A DNA stretch of 64,000 bases from Leifsonia sp052114085 (lineage in GTDB: Bacteria > Actinomycetota > Actinomycetes > Actinomycetales > Microbacteriaceae), in the NCBI RefSeq assembly GCF_052114085.1, contig NZ_JBFREB010000001.1, forward strand, positions 3,580,245-3,644,244. Reading direction: 5' to 3'. Shown piece after piece: positions 17,134-25,278 of the stretch (positions are counted from its first letter, which is position 1; each line of letters opens with the position of its first letter). The notes below the pieces were generated by a model, which did no database searches, was not told the origin of the DNA, and saw only the letters and a list, made by a program, of their open reading frames with translations. The translations under genes were made by a program, and so were the position numbers.

Positions 17134-18438
17134 TCAGGATGCCGCGGACTCGTCGTCCACGGCGGAGAGGAGTGGCCGGGCGGCCGTGGAGTCGACGTCC
17201 ACGCCGAACAGGGCGGCGGCGCCGTCGATGAACGCCCGGGCATCGCCCTCCCGGGCGAGCTCGCGCGCCCGGACGGATGGGGTGTGCAGCAGCACGCCGG
17301 CCAGATGCCGAAGTGCCGCCTCGGTCTGCCCGCTGTCGTCGCCGCGGCGCCGCGCGCGCTCGATCTCGGCGTCCAGCACGTCGAACACGTGCTTCCGTAG
17401 GGCGACGAGGGCGGGAGTGACCACCTGCTCGGCCGAACGGGCGCGGTATTCTGCGGCGGCCGCATCCACGATGCTGCGCGCGTCGTCCGCGGCGCGAAGC
17501 TCGGTGAGGGGCGCATGGAGGCTGATGGTCTCGAGGTCGAGGAGCTCGACGCCGAGCAGCTCGGCGACGGCGGGGTCGACGTTGCGGGGGAGGCCCAGGT
17601 CGACGATCAGTCGGCGCTCGAGCGCGCCCCGGAGGGCGAGAGCCTCGGCCAGCAACGGCCGGGTGAGCACATAGTCGGTGACCGCGGAGCAGGTAACGAC
17701 GAGGTCCCTCTCCGCGAGCGCCGCGACGAGTTCGTCGGGGGCGACCGGTGCGATGTCGTGCGAGTGCGCGAACTTGGGGGCGCGACCGGAGGGGGAGTAG
17801 ACGCGCACGTCGGTGACGCCGCGGTCGCGGAGGGCGGCCAGGCTGGCGCCGGCGTACTTGCCGGTTCCAACGAGGAGGACGCGCGTCTGCGCCCAGTCGC
17901 TGACCCGGCTCTCGGCGAGGTCGAGGGCGAGGCGGACCATCGAACGGCCGGCGGTCATGATGCCGGTCTGGTTCTTCACCCCGCGGGATGTCCGCGAGGC
18001 GACCTGGAACAGTCGCTCCAGCTCGCTGGTGACCGAACCGGTCGTGCGCGCCGACTCGAGCGCGCGACGCACCTGACCGGCGATCTCGCCTTCGCCGACG
18101 ACGACGGACTCCAGGCCGCTCGTCACCGCGAACAGGTGCTCGGCGACGGCGTGATCGCTGTAGACGGCAGTCGCGCCGCGCAGGGTCTCGGCGTCGATTC
18201 CGGAGGCGCTGCTCACGGCGTCCAGCACAGCCTCGGCCGAGACGGCGCGTGCGGCGGGCAGCGGCTCGTCGATGTCGAGGTAGGCCTCGAAACGGTTGCA
18301 GGTGGCTAGCACGACCGAGCCCGCGACGATGTCGCTGTGCTCCGAGAGTGCGACCGTGATGGCCGGAGCGTGACGCTCGAGCCGTTCCAGGAGGTCGAAG
18401 TCTGCCGTACGGTGACTCGACGAGAAGCACAGAAGCAC
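17134..18438 (-). CDS. hemA: Glutamyl-tRNA reductase
   Basis: 434 residues. It commits glutamyl-tRNA to tetrapyrrole synthesis by NADPH-dependent reduction to glutamate semialdehyde, which HemL then converts. GTG 18438 gives the canonical start MLLCFSSSHRTADFDLLERL; an upstream in-frame extension to 18645 is arginine-rich, runs across the hemE start and is not credible. The catalytic Cys is in LATCNRFEAYL (Cys47), followed by the tRNA-binding region (TSGLESVVVGEGEIAGQV), the NADPH domain (VLLVGTGKYAGASLAALRDRG) and the helical dimerisation domain. It is transcribed away from hemE across a 110-base intergenic region, so the first enzyme and the rest of the pathway share a control region. Confidence 0.96.
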   Translation of the reverse strand: MLLCFSSSHRTADFDLLERLERHAPAITVALSEHSDIVAGSVVLATCNRFEAYLDIDEPLPAARAVSAEAVLDAVSSASGIDAETLRGATAVYSDHAVAEHLFAVTSGLESVVVGEGEIAGQVRRALESARTTGSVTSELERLFQVASRTSRGVKNQTGIMTAGRSMVRLALDLAESRVSDWAQTRVLLVGTGKYAGASLAALRDRGVTDVRVYSPSGRAPKFAHSHDIAPVAPDELVAALAERDLVVTCSAVTDYVLTRPLLAEALALRGALERRLIVDLGLPRNVDPAVAELLGVELLDLETISLHAPLTELRAADDARSIVDAAAAEYRARSAEQVVTPALVALRKHVFDVLDAEIERARRRGDDSGQTEAALRHLAGVLLHTPSVRARELAREGDARAFIDGAAALFGVDVDSTAARPLLSAVDDESAAS

Positions 18439-18548
18439 GGACGAAAGCCTACGCTCGCGTTCGAGCAACCTCGAATCGGCACCCAGCTTCCCATCAGCAG
18501 AGCCGTCAGCCAGCCGATTATCAGCCTGCACACTGGCAGAATCAGGGG
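18439..18548. promoter_or_regulatory. Divergent hemA/hemE control region with a palindrome
   Basis: The 110 bases between the hemA and hemE starts must hold promoters for both directions. A palindrome TTCGAG-CAAC-CTCGAA at 18460-18475 lies close to the hemA start and is a candidate operator. No clear -35/-10 pair could be assigned on either strand. Confidence 0.4.
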
Positions 18549-19697
18549 GTGACCTCCCTCCCACCCGAGCATCCCCTCGCCTCCGGGCGCACCGCCTCCA
18601 GCCCGCTCGTGCGGGCCTATCAGGGCGAGCGGCAGGAGGTGACACCGGTCTGGTTCATGCGGCAGGCGGGGCGGTCCCTGCCCGAGTACCGCGAATTGCG
18701 GGTCGGCACGCGCATGCTCGACGCCTGCCTCGACCCGGCGATGGCGAGCGAGATCACGCTGCAGCCGGTGCGCCGACACGGCGTGGATGCGGGCATCTTC
18801 TTCAGCGACATCGTCGTGCCGCTCAAGCTGGCGGGCGTGGATGTGGAGATCGTCGCGGGCAAGGGCCCGGTCTTCGCACAGGCCGTTCGCACGGCGGACG
18901 ACGTCGACCGGCTGACCGCGGTCGATCCCGCAGCCCTGGGCGCGGAGGTCTTCGCACCGATCCAGGAGGCCGTGCGGCTGACCATCGCCGAGCTCGATCG
19001 CACCCCGCTGATCGGATTCGCGGGCGCGCCCTTCACCCTCGCCGCCTACCTGGTCGAGGGCGGTCCGTCGAAGGACCACATCCGGGCGCGCACCCTGATG
19101 CATGCCGACCCCGATGCCTGGGCCCGCCTGATGGCCTGGACCGCCGACATCTCCGGCGCTTTCCTCCGTGCGCAGGTGCTGGCCGGCGCGAGCGCCGCGC
19201 AGCTGTTCGACTCGTGGGCGGGTTCCCTCTCGCTGCACGACTACGTCACGCACGTCGCGCCCGCATCGGCCCGGGCGCTGTCGCATGTCCGCGACCTCGC
19301 CTACGAGCTGCCGCAGGCCGAGCCGGTCGCCGACGTGGAACCACCGATCGACGCCGTAGTCCGGAACGTTCCGCTGGTGCATTTCGGCGTCGGCACCGGC
19401 GAGCTGCTCAAGGCGATGCACGAAGCAGGGGCGGATGCGGTCGGCGTCGACTACCGCATCCCGCTCGACGAGGCGAGCCGCCGGCTGGGACACGTCGTGC
19501 CGGTGCAGGGCAACGTCGATCCCGCGATGCTGGATGCGCCCTGGCCGGTGCTCGAGGCGCACGTCCTCGATGTCCTGGACCGCGGGCGCGAGGCTCCGGC
19601 GCACATCCTCAACCTGGGTCACGGCGTCCCTCCGGAGACCGACCCGGTCGTACTGACCCGGCTGGTCGAGCTGGTGCACGGGTGGCGTCCCGAATGA
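18549..19697 (+). CDS. hemE: Uroporphyrinogen decarboxylase
   Basis: 382 residues from GTG 18549, behind AGGGG. It converts uroporphyrinogen III to coproporphyrinogen III. The family signature WFMRQAGRSLPEYRELR lies near residue 35, with the substrate loop PLIGFAGAPFTLAAYLVEGG near 155, and the C-terminal NLGHGVPPETDP is canonical. It is the first gene of the plus-strand hem run, and its stop overlaps the start of the next gene (ATGA). Confidence 0.97.
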   Translation: MTSLPPEHPLASGRTASSPLVRAYQGERQEVTPVWFMRQAGRSLPEYRELRVGTRMLDACLDPAMASEITLQPVRRHGVDAGIFFSDIVVPLKLAGVDVEIVAGKGPVFAQAVRTADDVDRLTAVDPAALGAEVFAPIQEAVRLTIAELDRTPLIGFAGAPFTLAAYLVEGGPSKDHIRARTLMHADPDAWARLMAWTADISGAFLRAQVLAGASAAQLFDSWAGSLSLHDYVTHVAPASARALSHVRDLAYELPQAEPVADVEPPIDAVVRNVPLVHFGVGTGELLKAMHEAGADAVGVDYRIPLDEASRRLGHVVPVQGNVDPAMLDAPWPVLEAHVLDVLDRGREAPAHILNLGHGVPPETDPVVLTRLVELVHGWRPE

Positions 19698-21298
19698 GCG
19701 ACGAGCCGATCCTCCCCGGCGATGGGCCGGAGAAGGTCGACGATCTCGGCGAGGAGATCCGGCACGTCGTGGAGGCGCCGCCGACGCGCATCGTCGTGAT
19801 CGGCGGCGGCATGGCCGGGCTGGTGGTCGCCCGCGAGTGCGCCCGCCCCGGCTTCGAGGTGACCCTGCTGGAGGCGTCCGGCCGCGTCGGCGGTAGCGTC
19901 GCACCGCTCGACCTCGCCGGGATGACGCTGGATGCGGGCGCCGAGAGCTTCGCGACGCGTGGGGGCCACGTCGCCGAGCTGTTGCAGGACCTGGGTCTGG
20001 ACGCCGACGTGGTGCAGCCGAACCCGTCCGGGGCCTGGGTGCGGCACGGCTCCCGGTCGGTGCCGCTCCCGAAGGCCGGGCTGCTCGGCATCCCGAGCTC
20101 ACCGCTGGCCACGGATGTGATCGCGGCGATTGGTGCGGCCGGTGCCTTCCGCGCGTATCTGGACCGCCTCATCCCGGTGCTGAAGATCGGTCGCGAGCAC
20201 AATCTCGGAACGCTCGTCCGCAAGCGGATGGGGCGCAAGGTCCTCGAACTCCTCGTCGCCCCTGTCGCAACCGGCGTCTACTCCGCGTCGCCCGACGAGC
20301 TGGACGTCGATGTGGTGGCCCCCGGACTGAACGCGGCCCTCACCCGGCTGGGTTCGCTCTCCGGCGCCGTCGGCGAGCTGCGATCGGCCGCCAAGGCAGG
20401 CAGCGCGGTCGGTGGCATCCGGGGCGGGATGTGGCGGCTGCCGCAGGCGCTCGCCGCCGATGTCGAGGCGCGGGGCGGAGTGGTCCGGACGGATGCGCCG
20501 GTGGTGTCGATCGAGCACGCGAGCGTCTCCGACGAGGAGCCTCACGACGACGGCGACGCCGGGGAAGGCCTGGAGGTGGACGGGCAGCGTCCCGGTCGCT
20601 GGATCGTGCGGACGCGGGACGATGACGCGCTGGTCGCCGATGCTGTCGTCATCGCATCGCCGGCCGATGCATCCCTTGCTCTCCTGACGCCGCTCGATTC
20701 CGCGCTGGCCGATTTGGCCGCCCTCGACTGGCCGGCGGCCTCCAGCGTGGAACTCGTCACCCTGCTGATCGAAGACGACCGCCTCGCCGCGAGTCCGGTC
20801 GGGACCGGAGTGCTGGTCGCCGATGTGCCCGACGCTGACGTCCGTGCCAAGGCCATGACCCACTCCAGTGCGAAGTGGGCGTGGGTCGCCGAAGCGGCCG
20901 GTGCGGGCCGTCATGTCGTCCGCCTGTCCTACGGCCGGGCGGGACGACCGGCCGAGACCATGTCTCTCGAGGATGCCGAACTGCGCTCGCAGGCGGTCGC
21001 CGACGCCTCCCAGCTGCTGAATATTCCGATCGCGGAATCCTCTGTGACCGCCTTCGCCCGGACCCCCTGGACGAACGCCCTCCCGTATGCGACAGTGGGG
21101 CAGCGGGAACGCATCGAGCGGGTTCGCACCGGGGTCGACGGCGTCGAGGGTCTCGAGGTCACCGGGTCCTGGCTGACCGGAACAGGCCTCGCTTCCGTCA
21201 TCCCGGATGCCCGCCGGACGGCCGAGCGGGCGCGAGGTCTACGGTGGAGAGCCCTGACCGAGGCCCTCCACCCGGACGGCACGGCACAGGCAGACTGA
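19694..21298 (+). CDS. hemY: Oxygen-dependent coproporphyrinogen III / protoporphyrinogen oxidase
   Basis: 534 residues. ATG 19694 overlaps the hemE stop; the frame is open further upstream inside hemE but that is shadow. A polar extension of about 35 residues precedes the FAD-binding Rossmann motif VVIGGGMAGLVVARE, followed by VTLLEASGRVGGS and LDAGAESFATRGG. The C-terminus has the second FAD signature (VTGSWLTGTGLASVIPDAR). Because hemQ is in the same run, the likely reaction is coproporphyrinogen III to coproporphyrin III (CgoX in newer naming), not protoporphyrinogen oxidation. A poorly conserved acidic insert near 285-300 (DEEPHDDGDAGEG) looks like a surface loop. Confidence 0.94.
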   Translation: MSDEPILPGDGPEKVDDLGEEIRHVVEAPPTRIVVIGGGMAGLVVARECARPGFEVTLLEASGRVGGSVAPLDLAGMTLDAGAESFATRGGHVAELLQDLGLDADVVQPNPSGAWVRHGSRSVPLPKAGLLGIPSSPLATDVIAAIGAAGAFRAYLDRLIPVLKIGREHNLGTLVRKRMGRKVLELLVAPVATGVYSASPDELDVDVVAPGLNAALTRLGSLSGAVGELRSAAKAGSAVGGIRGGMWRLPQALAADVEARGGVVRTDAPVVSIEHASVSDEEPHDDGDAGEGLEVDGQRPGRWIVRTRDDDALVADAVVIASPADASLALLTPLDSALADLAALDWPAASSVELVTLLIEDDRLAASPVGTGVLVADVPDADVRAKAMTHSSAKWAWVAEAAGAGRHVVRLSYGRAGRPAETMSLEDAELRSQAVADASQLLNIPIAESSVTAFARTPWTNALPYATVGQRERIERVRTGVDGVEGLEVTGSWLTGTGLASVIPDARRTAERARGLRWRALTEALHPDGTAQAD

Positions 21299-21339
21299 GC
21301 AGACAGACCGAACAGACGGACTGATCCGAGGGAGACGGA

Positions 21340-21660
21340 ATGCGCGGCAAGATCCTCTTCGTGACCGGAGCGGCGGTGGGCTTCGTGCTCGGCGCCCGCG
21401 CGGGACGCGAACGGTACGAGCAGATCAAGGCGACTGCCGCGAAGGTCTGGCAGTCTCCCGGCGTGCAGAAGCAGGTGCACACGGTCGAAGACTTCGTGGC
21501 CGAGAAGGTCGGCGAATTCCCCGAGACGGCGTTCATCACCGTCAAGAAGCTGGTCATGCAGGCGAACAACCGCCGACGCGAGTCGCGAGCCCCGTACCCG
21601 TCGCCGGCTGCCGAGGCTGCCATCCGAGCCGGCGAAGACCGCAGCAACAGCGGTTCCTGA
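21340..21660 (+). CDS. Small YtxH-like membrane-anchored protein
   Basis: 106 residues from ATG 21340 with GAGGGAGACGG upstream. One N-terminal hydrophobic segment (KILFVTGAAVGFVLGARAG, residues 3-21) is followed by RERYEQIKATAAKVWQSPGVQ and an amphipathic helical region ending in a polar tail. The layout matches YtxH-like general stress proteins. It is the first of three small genes between hemY and hemQ. No role in heme synthesis is known to me; it may simply travel with this cluster. Confidence 0.8.
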   Translation: MRGKILFVTGAAVGFVLGARAGRERYEQIKATAAKVWQSPGVQKQVHTVEDFVAEKVGEFPETAFITVKKLVMQANNRRRESRAPYPSPAAEAAIRAGEDRSNSGS

Positions 21661-21696
21661 CGGGGGTACTGTACGGAAGCGACGAGGGGAGACGCG

Positions 21697-22116
21697 ATGA
21701 CCGACCCGCAACGGCCGGCGAGCGCACGGACGAAGTCCCTTGCGCAGCTGGTCTCGGACCTGCCGCAGCTGATCGTTCGTCTGCTCAAGGCCGAACTGGA
21801 CCACCTGAAGGCCGAGTTCGCCGAGAAGGCCAAGCATGCCGGCATCGGTATAGGGCTGCTCGCCGTCACGGCGTTGCTGCTGTTCTACGCGCTGGGCGTG
21901 CTCATCGCCGCCGCGATCCTCGGGATCGCCGTCGCCCTGCCCGCCTGGGCCGCCGCGCTCATCGTGTTCGGCGCGCTGGTCGTGATCGCGGTCGTGCTCG
22001 CGCTGATCGGCATCCGGTCGTTCAAGAAGATGGATGGCGTGGCTCCCTCGCAGACCATCGACAGCATCAAGGAAGACGCCGACGCGCTGAAAGGACTGGG
22101 GAAGTATGACAACTGA
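21697..22116 (+). CDS. Phage holin superfamily-like / Actinobacterial Holin-X membrane protein
   Basis: 139 residues from ATG 21697 with GAGGGGAGACGCG before it. A polar, helical N-terminus (SLAQLVSDLPQLIVRLLKAELDHLKAEF) is followed by two strong membrane segments (about 48-75 and 80-105) and a charged tail. This is the Holin-X/DUF1469 arrangement, a chromosomal actinobacterial family despite its name, and there are no phage genes around it. Its end overlaps the next gene by 11 bases, so they are co-translated. Confidence 0.82.
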   Translation: MTDPQRPASARTKSLAQLVSDLPQLIVRLLKAELDHLKAEFAEKAKHAGIGIGLLAVTALLLFYALGVLIAAAILGIAVALPAWAAALIVFGALVVIAVVLALIGIRSFKKMDGVAPSQTIDSIKEDADALKGLGKYDN

Positions 22117-22321
22117 CCGCAGCGACGTCGACCGCGCGCGCGCCGAACTGGCCGCGACCGTGGACGCCATCGGATACAAGCTGAATGTTCCCCAGCGCAC
22201 GAGAGAGCGCTTCGACCGCCTGCGCAAGGAGAATCCGGTCGCTCTCGCCGGGATCGCCGCCGGTGCGGCGGTCGCCGTGGCCGGAGCGGTGTGGGGCATC
22301 GTCCGCCTCATCCGCCGGTGA
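22106..22321 (+). CDS. DUF3618 family small protein
   Basis: 71 residues, starting ATG 22106 inside the end of the previous gene. The N-terminus (DVDRARAELAATVDAIGYKL) is the DUF3618 signature 'I.R.R.EL..T...I..KL'. A basic linker and a C-terminal membrane segment (PVALAGIAAGAAVAVAGAVWGIV) follow. YtxH-like, Holin-X and DUF3618 genes often occur together in Actinobacteria; here the trio sits inside the hem run between hemY and hemQ. The function is unknown, possibly envelope stress. Confidence 0.82.
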   Translation: MTTDRSDVDRARAELAATVDAIGYKLNVPQRTRERFDRLRKENPVALAGIAAGAAVAVAGAVWGIVRLIRR

Positions 22322-22370
22322 GCGGCCTCCCGCTTTTGGCCTTCCCAGCTTTCAGAGGGAGACTGTGGGT

Positions 22371-23102
22371 ATGAGTACCCCGGCTGCCGCTCCGGCAGAG
22401 TCGTCCGCCCCCGAAACCCCCAGCGACAACCCGACCGGCTTCACCCTCTGGGCTGTGCTGCGCCGCGATCCCGCGCGCCCCGACGACCTGGACGGCACGG
22501 ACGTGCCGACGGCCGTCAACGAGCTCGAAGGCGTGATCGCCGACATCGAGCTCCAGGGCGTCACGACCCGCGGCCTTTACGACGTGTCCGGGCTCCGGGC
22601 TGACGCCGACATCATGATCTGGCTGCACGGTCCCGAAGCCGACACCCTGCAGTGGGGACTCCGCCAGTTGCGCCGCACCCGCCTTCTGAAGGCGCTCCTT
22701 CCTACCTGGAACGCCATGGCGGTGCACCGCGACGCCGAGTTCAACAAGGCCCACGTTCCCGGCTTCCTCCGGGGTGTCGAGCCCAAGGCGTGGCTCTGCG
22801 TCTACCCGTTCGTGCGCAGTTACGAGTGGTACCTCCTCCCGGACGACGAGCGGTCCAAGATGCTCGCCGATCACGGCCGCAAGGGTGCCGCGTTCCGCCA
22901 GGTCGTCGCCAACACGGTGGCCTCGTTCGCCCTGGGCGACTACGAGTGGATCCTCCCGATGGAGGCCGACGAACTCACCGACCTGGTCGACATGATGCGC
23001 GAGCTGCGCTACACAGAGGCCCGCCGGCACGTCCGCGAAGAGGTTCCCTTCTTCACCGGTCGCCGGGTCGAGCCCGCCGAGGTCGTGGAGGTTCTGCAGT
23101 GA
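22371..23102 (+). CDS. hemQ: Coproheme decarboxylase (HemQ / ChdC)
   Basis: 243 residues from ATG 22371; an in-frame GTG at 22365 is possible because GAGGGAG lies at 22355. It decarboxylates coproheme to heme b, the last step of the coproporphyrin pathway, in the chlorite dismutase superfamily. Visible residues fit actinobacterial ChdC: His119 (AMAVHRDAEF), Tyr145 in CVYPFVRSYEWYLL and His168 in LADHGRKG as probable axial heme ligand. The N-terminal 20 residues are a disordered Pro/Ala stretch. Its stop overlaps the hemH start (GTGA), linking iron insertion and decarboxylation. Confidence 0.95.
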   Translation: MSTPAAAPAESSAPETPSDNPTGFTLWAVLRRDPARPDDLDGTDVPTAVNELEGVIADIELQGVTTRGLYDVSGLRADADIMIWLHGPEADTLQWGLRQLRRTRLLKALLPTWNAMAVHRDAEFNKAHVPGFLRGVEPKAWLCVYPFVRSYEWYLLPDDERSKMLADHGRKGAAFRQVVANTVASFALGDYEWILPMEADELTDLVDMMRELRYTEARRHVREEVPFFTGRRVEPAEVVEVLQ

Positions 23103-24280
23103 CCGACGCGCGAACCGCCCAGCGGGTGCTGGCGGCGACCCCCGCTGCGGCCGCCGGCCCCGAGCACGTGACCGAGCCGGTCGCATACGACGCGATCCTG
23201 CTCGCCGGTTTCGGCGGTCCGGAGGGTCAGGACGACGTCATCCCGTTCCTCCGGAACGTCACTCGCGGTCGTGGCATCCCCGAGGAGCGGCTGGAGGAGG
23301 TCGCGCACCACTACCGCCACTTCGGCGGCGTCAGCCCGATCAACGACCAGAACCGCGAGCTGAAGGCGGCGCTGGAGGCGGAACTCGCGCAGCGCGGGAT
23401 CGACCTCCCCGTCCTGTGGGGCAACCGCAATTGGGACCCGTACTTGGCCGACGCCCTCCGCGAGGCGGACGAGCGCGGCTTCACGAAGCTCATCGCCATC
23501 GCGACCAGCGCCTACTCCTCCTACTCCAGCTGCCGTCAGTACCGCGAAGACTTCGCGGGAGCCCTGGAGTCCACGGGCCTGGAGGGTCGCATCCAGATCG
23601 ACAAGGTGCGCCAGTTCTTCGACCACCCGGGCTTCGTGGAGCCGTTCATCGAGGGTGTGCGCACCGCGATCGACGAACTGCAGCAGAAGCTGCCCGGGCT
23701 CGACCCGGCCACCGAGGTGCGCATCCTGTATTCGACGCACTCGATCCCGTCGACCGATGCCGCCAAGTCCGGGCCGGCCGAGCGCGGCTTCGGTGAGGGC
23801 GGCGCCTACGCCGCTCAGCACCTCGCCGTCGCCGAGGTCGTGTCGCACGCCGCCACCGGCGGAACCGTCGGGTGGGATCTGGTCTTCCAGTCGCGCTCGG
23901 GTCCGCCGTCCATGCCGTGGCTCGAGCCCGACATCAACGACCGCATCGCCGAGCTGCCCGCGCTGGGCATCAAGGCCGTCGTCATCGTGCCGCTCGGCTT
24001 CGTCAGCGACCACATGGAGGTGCTCTGGGATCTCGACAACGAGGCCATGGAGACCAGCGACGAGAACGGCCTGGTCGCCGTCCGCGTCCCCACCCCCGGC
24101 ACGCACGCAGCGTACGTGAAGGGCCTCGTCGACCTGGTGCTGGAGCGCCGCGACGGCGTCCCGGTCGATCAGCGTCCGGCGGTCACCTCCCTCGGCCCCT
24201 GGTACGACGTGTGCCGGCCCGGATGCTGCGAGAACGTCCGCCTGGGGTTCAAGCCGGCCGCGGCGGGGCTGGCACCGTGA
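23099..24280 (+). CDS. hemH: Ferrochelatase (coproporphyrin type)
   Basis: 393 residues from GTG 23099, which overlaps the hemQ stop. It inserts iron into coproporphyrin III (CpfC activity) in HemQ-containing bacteria. Clear features are LLAGFGGPEGQDDVIPFLRNV, HYRHFGGVSPIN, the central SAYSSYSSCRQYRED, the catalytic His in LYSTHSIP, and PLGFVSDHMEVLWDLD. Cys145 plus a C-terminal cluster Cys372, Cys376 and Cys377 (DVCRPGCCENVRL) supply four cysteines, as in the [2Fe-2S] ferrochelatases described from mycobacteria. The stop overlaps a GTG that probably starts hemC. Confidence 0.96.
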   Translation: MTDARTAQRVLAATPAAAAGPEHVTEPVAYDAILLAGFGGPEGQDDVIPFLRNVTRGRGIPEERLEEVAHHYRHFGGVSPINDQNRELKAALEAELAQRGIDLPVLWGNRNWDPYLADALREADERGFTKLIAIATSAYSSYSSCRQYREDFAGALESTGLEGRIQIDKVRQFFDHPGFVEPFIEGVRTAIDELQQKLPGLDPATEVRILYSTHSIPSTDAAKSGPAERGFGEGGAYAAQHLAVAEVVSHAATGGTVGWDLVFQSRSGPPSMPWLEPDINDRIAELPALGIKAVVIVPLGFVSDHMEVLWDLDNEAMETSDENGLVAVRVPTPGTHAAYVKGLVDLVLERRDGVPVDQRPAVTSLGPWYDVCRPGCCENVRLGFKPAAAGLAP

Positions 24281-25278
24281 CCGGAACCGTGACGATGGCC
24301 GACGGCGCCGCCGAGCGCCGCGACGGCGTTCTGCGCATCGGAACCCGCGGCAGTGCGCTGGCGGTCGCCCAGAGCACGACGGTCGCGCAGTCGATCGCCC
24401 GGGCGACCGGGTTGGATGTCGAACTCGTCACGGTGACCACGCACGGCGACACTTCGCGTGAGTCCCTGGCGCAGCTGGGCGGCACCGGCGTCTTCGCGAC
24501 GGCGCTGCGTGACGCTCTCCGCGCCGGCGAGGTCGACGTGGTGGTGCACTCGCTGAAAGACCTGCCGACCGCACCGGCGCCCGGGCTGGTGATCGGCGCC
24601 GTCCCCAAGCGTGCCGACGCTCGCGACGCGCTCTGCGCGCGCGACGGCCTGACGATCGAGACGTTGCCGGGGGGCGCCCGCGTCGGCACCGGCTCACCGC
24701 GGCGGGTGGCCCAGCAGAAGGCGCAGCGTCCCGACCTCGACGTCGTCGACTTGCGCGGCAACGTCGACACCCGCTTGGGCCGGGTCGCCGACGGAGACCT
24801 GGATGCGGTGGTGCTGGCCGCTGCCGGTCTCACGCGACTCGGGCGGCTCGACGACGTCACCGAATTCTTCCCGCTCTCGCTCGTGCCGACGGCACCCGGC
24901 CAGGGAGCGCTCGCGCTCGAGGTCCGCGCGGGCGACGAGAAGGGTCGCGGTCCGATCGCTCGCGCGCTCTCGGCCGTCGACCACGTGACGAGCCACGCGT
25001 CGGCGGTCGCCGAGCGCGTTGTGCTCGCGGGCCTGGAGGCCGGGTGCGCGGCGCCCATCGGCGCCACGGCCCTCGTCGACGACGGGCTGCTGTTCCTCAC
25101 CGCGACGGTGTACCGGCCCGACGGCTCCGAGCAGCTGACCGCATCCCACGCCGCCACCCCGGACTCGCTCAGCGCCGCGCACCTCGAAGAGGCGGCGCAG
25201 GATGTCGGCGCTCGCGTCGTCGCCGAACTGCTGCAGGCAGGCGCCGCAGACCTGGCGCCGCTGGGGAGCTCGCGATGA
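24277..25278 (+). CDS. hemC: Porphobilinogen deaminase (hydroxymethylbilane synthase)
   Basis: 333 residues from GTG 24277, chosen because it overlaps the hemH stop like other junctions in this run; GTG 24289 or ATG 24295 are possible. It joins four porphobilinogens into hydroxymethylbilane. It begins LRIGTRGSALAVAQS and has VHSLKDLPTAPAPGLVIGA and GSPRRVAQQKAQRPDLDV. The dipyrromethane-cofactor Cys is in LAGLEAGCAAPIGATA. The stop overlaps the hemD start (ATGA). Confidence 0.95.
   Translation: MTGTVTMADGAAERRDGVLRIGTRGSALAVAQSTTVAQSIARATGLDVELVTVTTHGDTSRESLAQLGGTGVFATALRDALRAGEVDVVVHSLKDLPTAPAPGLVIGAVPKRADARDALCARDGLTIETLPGGARVGTGSPRRVAQQKAQRPDLDVVDLRGNVDTRLGRVADGDLDAVVLAAAGLTRLGRLDDVTEFFPLSLVPTAPGQGALALEVRAGDEKGRGPIARALSAVDHVTSHASAVAERVVLAGLEAGCAAPIGATALVDDGLLFLTATVYRPDGSEQLTASHAATPDSLSAAHLEEAAQDVGARVVAELLQAGAADLAPLGSSR

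Noticed and set aside
18439..18645. A longer HemA with about 69 extra N-terminal residues.
   Set aside because: The extension is Arg/Pro-rich, crosses the hemE start and does not resemble any HemA; GTG 18438 gives the normal start.
21697..22116. A prophage remnant suggested by the holin-like protein.
   Set aside because: Holin-X/DUF1469 is a chromosomal actinobacterial family, and no other phage genes or attachment sites lie nearby.
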